Below, one piece after another: positions 1 through 7,100 of a stretch of 15,223 bases of DNA. The notes under the pieces are model-generated. The model did not search any database and was not told the origin of the DNA. It was given only the letters and a program-made list of their open reading frames with translations. Position numbers and translations under genes: made by a program. The stretch's first letter is position 1. Every line of letters starts with the position of its first letter. This stretch comes from Ignavibacteria bacterium (GTDB taxonomy: Bacteria; Bacteroidota; Ignavibacteria; Kapaibacteriales; UBA4661): contig JAAFHM010000054.1 of assembly GCA_013298375.1 (NCBI GenBank), positions 1-15,223 of the forward strand. The letters are read 5' to 3'.

Positions 1-357
1 CAACGATGTGGCATAACGCCTACCCAGCGCCCTTGGCAAAATTCGCCCCAAAATTAGGAGCATCAATGTTATTGCCAATGACACGGCAACAGCCTGAACA
101 CTGTCGAAAACAGCAACGGCATAGCCGCCAATACCGATACAACCAAGCGTTGAAATGATGGTGTCAATCAGAAAAAGTGCCGAGCGTGGCGGGTCGCTAT
201 CACGTTTGAAATCAAGCAGTTTAGCTGCATATTCATCAGATTGCTCCGCCAGTGCCGTCAGATGATGATGCGAAATGCCGCTAAATGCTGCGGAAATAAA
301 CGAGCCAATAGTCGTTACGATAAAGGTAATCAGCGATATAATAATGAGTTCTATCAC
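1..357 (-). CDS. CNNM-domain (DUF21) membrane protein, HlyC/CorC-like, N-terminal part only
   Basis: I read this by hand on the minus strand: 119 codons run open off the left edge. The protein begins with a hydrophobic segment (IELIIISLITFIVTTIGSF) and a small-residue stretch (ISAAFSG). A charged loop follows, with DFKRDSDPPRSALFLIDTII. A second hydrophobic region ends in LILGRILPRALGRRYA. This order matches the CNNM/DUF21 transmembrane domain of the HlyC/CorC/CNNM cation-transport family, where a 'GEILPK' type motif closes the last helix; here it reads GRILPR. CBS and CorC_HlyC domains would lie outside the window. The start is taken as GTG at 357, because the next in-frame ATG upstream (448-450) falls inside the terminator hairpin. 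No Shine-Dalgarno is visible, so the start is uncertain. Family-level call only; the transported ion is unknown. Confidence 0.65.
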   Translation of the reverse strand, partial: MIELIIISLITFIVTTIGSFISAAFSGISHHHLTALAEQSDEYAAKLLDFKRDSDPPRSALFLIDTIISTLGCIGIGGYAVAVFDSVQAVAVSLAITLMLLILGRILPRALGRRYATSL

Positions 358-411
358 AGGAAAAATCGGAATACACGAAAGTAACGAAGAAGCGGAGGGG
401 AATTTTACAAT

Positions 412-466
412 AAAAAAAGCGCTTGGCGTGAGAGCAGGTCGTTTGCTCATCCGTCAAGCGCTTACA
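412..466 (-). terminator. Rho-independent terminator after the response regulator gene
   Basis: A near-palindrome places GCGCTTG (418-424) against CAAGCGC (455-461), with an inner stem TGAG/CTCA and GCA/TGC pairing. On the minus strand the hairpin is followed by a T-run (complement of the A-run at 412-417). It lies just past the stop of the response regulator gene at 484 and separates it from the CNNM gene. Confidence 0.75.
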
Positions 467-483
467 TCATAGTCATTATGCCT

Positions 484-966
484 TTAGAGGCTAATATCAA
501 TCTGCGCGAGTTTTTGTTGCACTTCGTCTTGAGAAGCCTCGCCCTTGAGGGATTTGCCGAGAAGTTCGCTTAAAACATCAACGCGCTTTTGGGCGACGCT
601 AAGCGACGACAGCAATTTCACTTTTGCAATAAGCAATTTATCTTCAATGGGTTTGCTGAGGAAATCGTCAGCACCCGATTCAATCGCTTTCACTTGATTA
701 GAAACATCGTTAAGAGCCGTAACAATCACCACCGGAATCCTTGCGGTTTTTGGGTCGGCTTTCAGACGCTTCACGGTCTCATAACCGTCCAGACGCGGCA
801 TCATTACGTCAAGAACAATCGCATCAGGTGTTTCTTCTTGGACTTTCTCCAAGCATTCTACACCATCGTATGCTTCTTTGACATTGTACCCCGCCGGAGT
901 GAGATAGCGGTTAAGCAATTTCGTCGTAATCTTATTATCGTCCACAACAAGCGCTAATGGCTTCAT
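484..966 (-). CDS. Single-domain response regulator (CheY/PleD-type REC) with helical tail
   Basis: 160 aa. A receiver domain covers roughly residues 4-122. It has the acidic pair D9/D10, phospho-acceptor D53 in VLDVMMPRLDG, switch T83 in VIVTALND and conserved K105 in DFLSKP. There is no DNA-binding output domain. The last ~40 residues (SVAQKRVDVLSELLGKSLKG and on) look like an amphipathic helix, perhaps for dimerisation or partner docking. In this family phosphoryl transfer comes from a histidine kinase; the partner here is unknown, though two kinases lie in the window. I chose ATG at 966, preceded on the minus strand by GCAGG, rather than the in-frame ATG at 1098, because the REC domain begins immediately after 966. 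The hairpin at 412-466 ends the transcript. Confidence 0.88.
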   Translation of the reverse strand: MKPLALVVDDNKITTKLLNRYLTPAGYNVKEAYDGVECLEKVQEETPDAIVLDVMMPRLDGYETVKRLKADPKTARIPVVIVTALNDVSNQVKAIESGADDFLSKPIEDKLLIAKVKLLSSLSVAQKRVDVLSELLGKSLKGEASQDEVQQKLAQIDISL

Positions 967-1058
967 AACCTGCCCACCAAGATATGGAAATGGAAAATGA
1001 CGGTAACGTCTTGATTCAAGTGCTGCGGCAAAACCTTGTTCTACCAGCAACGAGGCGC

Positions 1059-1064
1059 AATATA
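1059..1064 (-). promoter_or_regulatory. Possible -10 box for the response regulator gene
   Basis: The minus strand reads TATATT here, 5 of 6 matches to a sigma70 -10 box, next to a T-rich stretch and about 90 bases upstream of the start at 966. No convincing -35 box sits 16-18 bases upstream, so this is only a candidate in the 176-base gap between cdaA and the response regulator gene. Confidence 0.25.
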
Positions 1065-1142
1065 CAAAAAAAATGCAACCACACAGAGAAATTTTCATTA
1101 AAATTCACCGGAGAGCGAAAAACTTCTTTTGGCGCAGCCCCG

Positions 1143-2033
1143 TTAGAGACCTTTCCGACTCTTTGGCAGCGAATCGCCTGTTTCCGCTTTTGTTGCCAAA
1201 GTCACATTTGCCGAACGTAATTCCTCGACTAAAAGGGCTAAATCTTTCTCCACGGTGCGCGGGCGGCTGCCGGAGAGTCGTTCAGCAAGCATATCGTAGA
1301 GGTTCGTTGGCGTGATACCCGGCACAAATGCTCCTTCCTCGGCAAGCGAAATTTTTCCCGTCTCCTCCGAGACAACCAGCACCAGCACGTCCGCCTGCTC
1401 TGAAATGCCCATCGCAGCACGGTGGCGCGTCCCGAGGTGTTTGCCTTGAAAGCGCGTCGTCAGAGTGAGCGGCAAAATACACCGTGCCGCTTCAATCACA
1501 CCATTCTGAATAACGATTGCGCCATCATGGAGTGGCGATTTGGGGTTAAAAATTGAAACCAATAATTCTTTGGAAAGCTGCGCTTGAAGGGGAATGCCTG
1601 TTTCAATCGTCATTTTAATATTTGTCGAGCGGGCAAAAACTATCAGCGCTCCGGTGTGCTTTTCCGACATTTCGACGGCTGCACGGGCGACTTCATCAAG
1701 CGTTTCATTCATCTGCGAGCGCGTAAAAGCGCTAAAAATTGGTGAGCGCACAATAAGCAGCAACACACGCCGTATCTCCTGCGAAAACAGGACAACAAAC
1801 GCTAAAAGCCAGATTCCACCAAGGGTTCGCAGAATAAGATTCAATAATCGTAAGTGCAATGCTTCGGTGAGAAAGTACACGCCCAATATGACCACAATCG
1901 CATAAAAAATCTGCACTGCCACCGTGTTTTTGACGGTCTGGTACAGAAAATATAATGTCAATGCGACGATGACAATATCAATAACATCAATAATGGTTAC
2001 GCTGATGAACCAGATTTTGAAGAGTTCGACCAT
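1143..2033 (-). CDS. cdaA: Diadenylate cyclase CdaA (c-di-AMP synthase)
   Basis: 296 aa; makes cyclic di-AMP from two ATP at the inner face of the membrane. The N-terminal ~90 residues hold three predicted membrane helices (about 14-33, 40-56, 70-86). The DAC (DisA_N) catalytic domain follows from about residue 100 to 255. Both signature motifs are intact: DGA at 170-172 (LHDGAIVI) and GTRHRAA at 201-207. Length and layout fit CdaA/DacA of Firmicutes and Bacteroidota rather than DisA or CdaS. The C-terminal ~40 residues are charged and probably flexible. The usual CdaA partners CdaR and GlmM are not adjacent. The gene instead lies 35 bases downstream of the tandem nuclease-like array in the same orientation and may be read from the same promoter. 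No Shine-Dalgarno is evident; ATG at 2033 puts the start right before TM1. Confidence 0.93.
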   Translation of the reverse strand: MVELFKIWFISVTIIDVIDIVIVALTLYFLYQTVKNTVAVQIFYAIVVILGVYFLTEALHLRLLNLILRTLGGIWLLAFVVLFSQEIRRVLLLIVRSPIFSAFTRSQMNETLDEVARAAVEMSEKHTGALIVFARSTNIKMTIETGIPLQAQLSKELLVSIFNPKSPLHDGAIVIQNGVIEAARCILPLTLTTRFQGKHLGTRHRAAMGISEQADVLVLVVSEETGKISLAEEGAFVPGITPTNLYDMLAERLSGSRPRTVEKDLALLVEELRSANVTLATKAETGDSLPKSRKGL

Positions 2034-2068
2034 ATTGGGGCGTGTGTTTTGTGACGTGGCAAAAATTC

Positions 2069-2686
2069 CTAAAACTCTTTCGGGACAAAATCTTTCGGAA
2101 CATCCAGCCGAAATGTCGTATCGCTCATACGGGCAAGGTAGAATCCCGCTTTATAGACTCGTTCCTCAATACCACGACTGGTATGGATTGCCGCAATAAC
2201 GCCGTAGAGCTTCATCGAAGCATATTCAGGAAAAAACGCCCGTACATCTTCCATTTTTTTGACCACTTTTGCTAATTCCTGTTGATTCAGATTGCTTTTG
2301 ACTTCAATCACCACGCAAATATTCCGTGAACCATTGACCAATCCTCGTGCGTCGAGTTCGATATGCCGTCCATCCGCCATTTCGCGCTCGACGTGCCAAT
2401 CCAGCGTGTCAACGCCAAAGGTCTTGCGGACAACACGTTTGAGCGAAGGCAGCATCAAGCCTTCGGCGAATTTGCCGAACTTATCATGGATGCCGCCGAT
2501 TTGTTTACCGAGTTCGCGGAGTTGTTTGTCCGTCTTGCGGCGCTCGGCTTCCGTCTTACGACGCTCAGCTTCCGTTTTCTGGCGCTCGGCTTCTGTCTTG
2601 CGGCGCTCTGCGGCAAATTCTTCCTTGTAGCGTTGCGTATCTGTCGCAAGGCTTCCTATCAGGTCTCTGAGTTCTTGGTCAGTCAT
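2069..2686 (-). CDS. PD-(D/E)XK nuclease-like protein, array copy 1 (four heptads)
   Basis: 205 aa. The N-terminus (MTDQELRDLIGSLATDTQRY) leads into a coiled coil made of four 7-residue units of the form AER(R/Q)KT(E/D), residues 26-53. A linker (KQLRELGKQIGGIHDKFGKF) precedes a compact alpha/beta domain. That domain has IELDARG with D112 and VVIEVKS with E128 and K130, the D...ExK pattern of PD-(D/E)XK nucleases. This layout resembles the DUF3782-type family, but that assignment is from memory. No activity can be proved from sequence. It is almost identical to the next two genes but has T15 where they have A, and ends in TAG where they end in TGA. It is the last gene of the array, 35 bases before cdaA. 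The start has no Shine-Dalgarno. Substrate and role are unknown. Confidence 0.8.
   Translation of the reverse strand: MTDQELRDLIGSLATDTQRYKEEFAAERRKTEAERQKTEAERRKTEAERRKTDKQLRELGKQIGGIHDKFGKFAEGLMLPSLKRVVRKTFGVDTLDWHVEREMADGRHIELDARGLVNGSRNICVVIEVKSNLNQQELAKVVKKMEDVRAFFPEYASMKLYGVIAAIHTSRGIEERVYKAGFYLARMSDTTFRLDVPKDFVPKEF
2528..2611 (-). repeat. 21-bp coding repeat, 4 units (coiled-coil heptads, copy 1)
   Basis: Four in-frame 21-base units encode AERRKTE, AERQKTE, AERRKTE and AERRKTD. They differ by scattered base changes, so they are not a freshly made microsatellite. Each unit equals one coiled-coil heptad, so adding or losing a unit keeps frame and register. Confidence 0.9.
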
Positions 2687-2733
2687 GGTCGTTAAAAAAG
2701 AGTAAATAAATCACAATAAGTAAACAAGCACCT
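2687..2733 (-). repeat. 47-bp intergenic spacer, identical to the one at 3331-3377
   Basis: This AT-rich spacer between array copies 2 and 1 is base-for-base identical to the one between copies 3 and 2. On the minus strand TTGTTT and TACTCT are 17 bases apart, a weak possible promoter. The perfect identity marks the gene plus spacer as the duplicated unit. Confidence 0.9.
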
Positions 2734-3330
2734 TCAAAACTCTTTTGGAACAAAATCTTTCGGAACATCCAGTCGAAATGTCGTATCGCTCATACGGGCA
2801 AGGTAGAATCCCGCTTTATAGACTCGTTCCTCAATACCACGACTGGTATGGATTGCCGCAATAACGCCGTAGAGCTTCATCGAAGCATATTCAGGAAAAA
2901 ACGCCCGTACATCTTCCATTTTTTTGACCACTTTTGCTAATTCCTGTTGATTCAGATTGCTTTTGACTTCAATCACCACGCAAATATTCCGTGAACCATT
3001 GACCAATCCTCGTGCGTCGAGTTCGATATGCCGCCCATCCGCCATTTCGCGCTCGACGTGCCAATCCAGCGTGTCAACGCCAAAGGTTTTGCGGACAACG
3101 CGCTTGAGTGACGGCAACATCAAACCTTCGGCGAACTTGCCGAATTTATCATGGATTCCGCCGATTTGCTTGCCGAGTTCGCGGAGTTGTTTGTCGGTTT
3201 TGCGGCGCTCGGCTTCCGTCTTGCGGCGCTCGGCTTCTGTTTTCTGGCGCTCGGCGGCAAATTCTTCCTTGTAGCGTTGCGTATCTGCCGCAAGGCTTCC
3301 TATCAGGTCTCTGAGTTCTTGGTCAGTCAT
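2734..3330 (-). CDS. PD-(D/E)XK nuclease-like protein, array copy 2 (three heptads)
   Basis: 198 aa, the middle member of the tandem array. After the N-terminal 25 residues come three heptads (AERQKTE, AERRKTE, AERRKTD; residues 26-46). Beyond the coiled coil the protein sequence is the same as copy 1. The putative catalytic residues are D105 in IELDARG and E121/K123 in VIEVKS. At DNA level its 3' half differs from copy 1 at only a few positions, while the segment coding for the linker next to the coiled coil (about 3090-3195) differs much more from both other copies. It is flanked on both sides by the same 47-bp spacer. No Shine-Dalgarno is seen. Intact catalytic motifs and a full-length frame argue against a pseudogene. 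Confidence 0.8.
   Translation of the reverse strand: MTDQELRDLIGSLAADTQRYKEEFAAERQKTEAERRKTEAERRKTDKQLRELGKQIGGIHDKFGKFAEGLMLPSLKRVVRKTFGVDTLDWHVEREMADGRHIELDARGLVNGSRNICVVIEVKSNLNQQELAKVVKKMEDVRAFFPEYASMKLYGVIAAIHTSRGIEERVYKAGFYLARMSDTTFRLDVPKDFVPKEF
3193..3255 (-). repeat. 21-bp coding repeat, 3 units (coiled-coil heptads, copy 2)
   Basis: Three in-frame 21-base units encode AERQKTE, AERRKTE and AERRKTD, one unit fewer than copy 1 and one more than copy 3. Confidence 0.9.
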
Positions 3331-3377
3331 GGTCGTTAAAAAAGAGTAAATAAATCACAATAAGTAAACAAGCACCT
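3331..3377 (-). repeat. 47-bp intergenic spacer, identical to the one at 2687-2733
   Basis: Second copy of the spacer, between array copies 3 and 2. Similarity to the region upstream of copy 3 is limited to the seven bases next to the start codon, so the duplication boundary lies there. Confidence 0.9.
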
Positions 3378-3953
3378 TCAAAACTCTTTTGGAACAAAAT
3401 CTTTCGGAACGTCCAGCCGAAATGTCGTATCACTCATGCGGGCAAGGTAGAATACCGCTTTATAGACTCGTTCCTCAATGCCACGACTGGTATGGATTGC
3501 CGCAATAACGCCGTAGAGTTTCATCGAAGCATATTCAGGAAAAAACGCCCGCACATCGTCCATTTTTTTGACCACTTTTGCTAATTCCTGTTGATTCAGA
3601 TTGCTTTTGACTTCAATCACCACGCAAATATTCCGTGAACCATTGACCAATCCTCGTGCGTCGAGTTCGATATGCCGCCCGTCTGCCATTTCGCGCTCGA
3701 CGTGCCAATCCAGCGTGTCAACACCAAAGGTCTTGCGGACAACACGCTTGAGCGAGGGCAGCATCAAGCCTTCGGCGAATTTGCCGAATTTATCATGGAT
3801 GCCGCCGATTTGTTTACCGAGTTCGCGGAGTTGTTTGTCCGTCTTGCGGCGCTCGGCTTCCGTCTTGCGACGCTCGGCGGCAAATTCTTCCTTGTAGCGT
3901 TGCGTATCTGCCGCAAGGCTTCCTATCAGGTCTCTGAGTTCTTGGTCGGTCAT
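3378..3953 (-). CDS. PD-(D/E)XK nuclease-like protein, array copy 3 (two heptads)
   Basis: 191 aa, the promoter-proximal member of the array. It has only two heptads (AERRKTE, AERRKTD; residues 26-39) before the common linker and nuclease-like domain. The putative catalytic residues are D98 in IELDARG and E114/K116 in VIEVKS. It differs from copies 1 and 2 by D for E in KKMDDVRA and V for G in YKAVFYLARM. At DNA level it has roughly a dozen differences from each in the 3' half. Its upstream region is unique and carries a TATAAT promoter (3989-4017), leaving a short leader of about 30 bases. It is divergent from the hybrid kinase gene at 4117. Function is unknown; nuclease fold inferred from the motif pattern. 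Confidence 0.8.
   Translation of the reverse strand: MTDQELRDLIGSLAADTQRYKEEFAAERRKTEAERRKTDKQLRELGKQIGGIHDKFGKFAEGLMLPSLKRVVRKTFGVDTLDWHVEREMADGRHIELDARGLVNGSRNICVVIEVKSNLNQQELAKVVKKMDDVRAFFPEYASMKLYGVIAAIHTSRGIEERVYKAVFYLARMSDTTFRLDVPKDFVPKEF
3837..3878 (-). repeat. 21-bp coding repeat, 2 units (coiled-coil heptads, copy 3)
   Basis: Two in-frame 21-base units encode AERRKTE and AERRKTD. This is the shortest member of the 4-3-2 series. Confidence 0.88.
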
Positions 3954-3988
3954 GGTCGTTGAGAAAAATGAGCAACTCTTCTTCTGCC

Positions 3989-4017
3989 ATTATAGCCAGA
4001 ACAACACAAAAACCCAA
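3989..4017 (-). promoter_or_regulatory. Sigma70-like promoter for the nuclease-like array
   Basis: The minus strand reads TTGGGT, 17 bases, TATAAT. The -10 matches the consensus fully and the spacing is ideal. Transcription would begin near 3982, about 30 bases before the start of array copy 3. No comparable full-consensus promoter was found at the other starts. Confidence 0.6.
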
Positions 4018-4026
4018 GACTTTTCT

Positions 4027-4055
4027 TTGTAAAACGTATTCGCATCTTGCATACT
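4027..4055 (+). promoter_or_regulatory. Possible promoter for the hybrid histidine kinase
   Basis: TTGTAA and CATACT are 17 bases apart (4 of 6 matches each), about 60 bases before the kinase start, in the divergent intergenic region 3954-4116. Weak; other starts are possible. Confidence 0.3.
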
Positions 4056-4116
4056 CGCTGCATCTTCGCTATTTTTCCGTTAGTTCGTTCATTCCTCATT
4101 TTCCCTGTGAGAATCC

Positions 4117-7100
4117 ATGAAGTGGTTCGATAATCTCCGCATTGCGCCAAAACTCATTATCGGCTTTGGTCTTGCGCTGGTGGCGCTTGTTGCTACCAAC
4201 ATTTTCGGCTTATACACGATGTCGGAAATCAACAAAAAATCAACAGAAATTCGCAAAAAGTGGCTTCCCAGCGTGACGCGGGCAGCAAATCTGCAAACGC
4301 GGCTTTCCGAACATCGCTATTGGGTGAACAAACACATCATCACGCTCGACAGCACAAAGTTTGATGAAGTCGAGCGCCACATCAGCGACGAATCAACCGG
4401 ATTTGATAAAGAGGCGCAAAGCTATCGTGCTTATATCACAACGCAGAGTGAAACGCTCCGCCTTGATGAAATCACAAAATTTTTCACGATGTACACCGAG
4501 ACCAGTAATCGCCTCGTGGCGCTTTCGCGGGAAAATCGGAAGGAAGAGGCAAACGTCATCCAGCAAGGCGAGGCAAGGCTTCTGTACACAAAACTTGACC
4601 AAAAACTTCAAGACCTTGCCCTTTATACCACACGCGGCAGCACCCGTGCCAGCCGCGAAAGTGATGATATTTACGAACTTTCCGTGCAATGGGTGGGCGG
4701 GGCAATGGCGGGCGCATCGGTGCTGGTTTTGCTCATAGCGCTTGTGATTGCGCGGCGCGTGAGCCGACCGATTCGCGCACTGGAAGCCGCAGCCGTCAAG
4801 GTTGCCGAAGGGGATGTTACGCAGTCGGTGGATATTCGCTCGAAAGATGAAATCGGCTCTTTGGCAAGTAGTTTTAATGTCATGGTGGATAATATTCGCC
4901 ATTCGATGGAAGGCACACAAACACTCAATAAAACACTGGAATTTCGCGTTCAAGAGCGTACTGCCTTGCTTGCCGATACCAACGTCGCCTTACGCGAAAG
5001 CGAGGCGCTGTACCGTACTCTGGCGCAAAACTTCCCGAATGGCGATGTTGGTATTTTGAACAAACAACTCCGTTTTCTCGTTTTAGACGGCGAAGAAGTG
5101 CGCTCACGCGGTGTTCAGACCGAAAATGCGGCGCTCAAAAGCATCGGAGAAGTCTATAGCCCGGAATTGGAAAACGCTTTGCGACCGCACTTGGAATCGG
5201 CTTTACAAGGGCGCAAAATCGCCGTTGAGGTGGAATTTCGCCAACAGGCGTATGATGTCTATGCCGTGCCGATTGCCGATGAAAGTGGCGCAGTGGTTCG
5301 CGTTATCATGCTCACACAAAACATCACACGCCGCAAACGTGCCGAAGCCGAGACCCAGCGCAGCGAGGAACTCTACCGCACCATCATTTCCAACTACCCG
5401 AATGGCGCAGTATTCCTCTTTGACGACGAGTTTGAATTTTTGATAGCGGGCGGACAAGGGCTGAAAGATATGGGCTTGCGCGTTCCCGAAGTACGCGGTG
5501 CAACGCTCTACGAAGCATTCCCGCTTGATGTAGCGGCGGAATACGAGCAGCTTTTCCGCACGGCGCTCATGGGAACACCCATTACGCAGGAAATTCAGCA
5601 TGAAAGCCAGCAGAGTAGCGCTCCGGGGAGTGGTCGGGCATTTATTGCCAGCGCTGTTCCTGTGCGCAACGCTGCGGGAGTGATTTTTGCGGGATTACTT
5701 CTGACGCAAGATGTGACGCAGCGCAAAAAAGCCGAAGAGCGCGAACGCGAGGCAGATAGGCGCTTCCGCGACATGGCGGACAATGTGCCGGGCGTGATTT
5801 ACCAACTCGCCGAATTTCCCGACGGAACGCGCAAATACAACTACGTCAGCCCGCGCGTCCGCGATATTTTTGGCATTGCGCCTGATGATTGGACGAATGA
5901 CATCAACTTGCTAAAAATTCATCCTGACGACGAAACCCGCTATAATGCGGCTCTCGCTGAAGCAAAACGCACTTTGAAACCGCTTCAATTCGAGGGGCGC
6001 TATGTCCTGCCAAGCGGCGAAGAGCGTTGGTGGGAAGGCGTTGCCAAGCCCACATTGCACAAAGCAAGCGGAGCAACGGTATTCAATGGCTTGATTCTGG
6101 ATATTGGCGACCGAAAGCGCTCCGAAGCCAAGCAGCGCGAGGCGGATGAACTCATTCGCGGTGTGATGGAAAATTCGCTCGACGGGCTGATGCTCTTCAA
6201 GGCGGTGCGCGACCGTTACGGCGTGATTACCGATTTTGAATTTCTGCTCTGCAATCCTGCCGGAGCAGCAATGGTCAAGCGTCCGGCAGATGAATTGCGC
6301 GGATTATCGCTTGTGCGAGAGTTTCCCGCTCACAGGCACAATGGCTTGTTCAACCGTTACGTCCGCGTGACCGAAAGCGGGAAGCCGGAAGAATCAGAAC
6401 TGTATTACGATGGCGATGGTATCAATTTTTGGATGAACCTGAAAGTAGCGCGGTTTCAAGACGGTTGCGTCGTCAGTTTTTCCGACATCACCGCCCGTAA
6501 ACTTGCCGAAGAAACCTTGCAAAATCTCAACGAAACGCTGGAAACAAAGGTTGCCGAGCGCACCGAAGAATTGGAGACCGCCAAAGAAGCCGCCGACAGC
6601 GCCAACCGCGCAAAGTCGGAGTTTTTGGCAAATATGAGCCACGAAATTCGTACCCCGATGAATTCCATTTTGGGCTTCACCGAACTCCTGCACGAACAGG
6701 TGCAAGGCGAGAAGCAGCGTTCCTATCTGAGCGCGGTTTCATCCAGTGGAAAAACGCTCATGCGGCTTATCAACGACATTTTGGATTTGTCCAAAATCGA
6801 AGCAGGGCGCATGGATATTGCTTACGAGCCAGTGGACATCACGCAAGCCATACGCGAAGTTGGAACGATGTTCTCCGCAAAATTACAAGAAAAAGGCTTG
6901 CAACTGCTGGTAGAATCGGACGTTACAACGCCTGTTGGCATGATGTTGGACGAAATCCGTTTGCGACAGATTCTCTTTAACCTTGTCGGCAATGCCGTAA
7001 AATTTACGGACAAAGGCTTTATTAAAATTATTCTGAAAACGGCTCCAACGGACTCACCGCGCCATGTTCGGCTGACATTGGCAGTGGAAGATACGGGCAT

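Noticed and set aside
275..472. 65-codon plus-strand open frame
   Set aside because: It overlaps the CNNM coding frame and the terminator hairpin on the other strand and has no recognisable features.
967..1098. Extended response regulator start at 1098 adding a signal-peptide-like N-terminus
   Set aside because: A cytosolic receiver domain starts right at the ATG at 966, which has a GCAGG ahead of it. The extra 44 residues look like translated leader DNA.
1105..1142. Weak hairpin after the cdaA stop codon
   Set aside because: The GCG/CGC and AAAA/TTTT pairing has an internal mismatch and no T-run after it, so it is not called as a terminator.
2528..3878. 21-bp repeats as a CRISPR-like array
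   Set aside because: The units are contiguous without spacers, in frame inside genes, and encode coiled-coil heptads.
2292..3897. Plus-strand open frames of about 60-112 codons in each array copy
   Set aside because: They repeat with the array because the DNA repeats. Their sequences are Ser/Arg/Leu-rich reverse readings of the heptad and nuclease-like domain.
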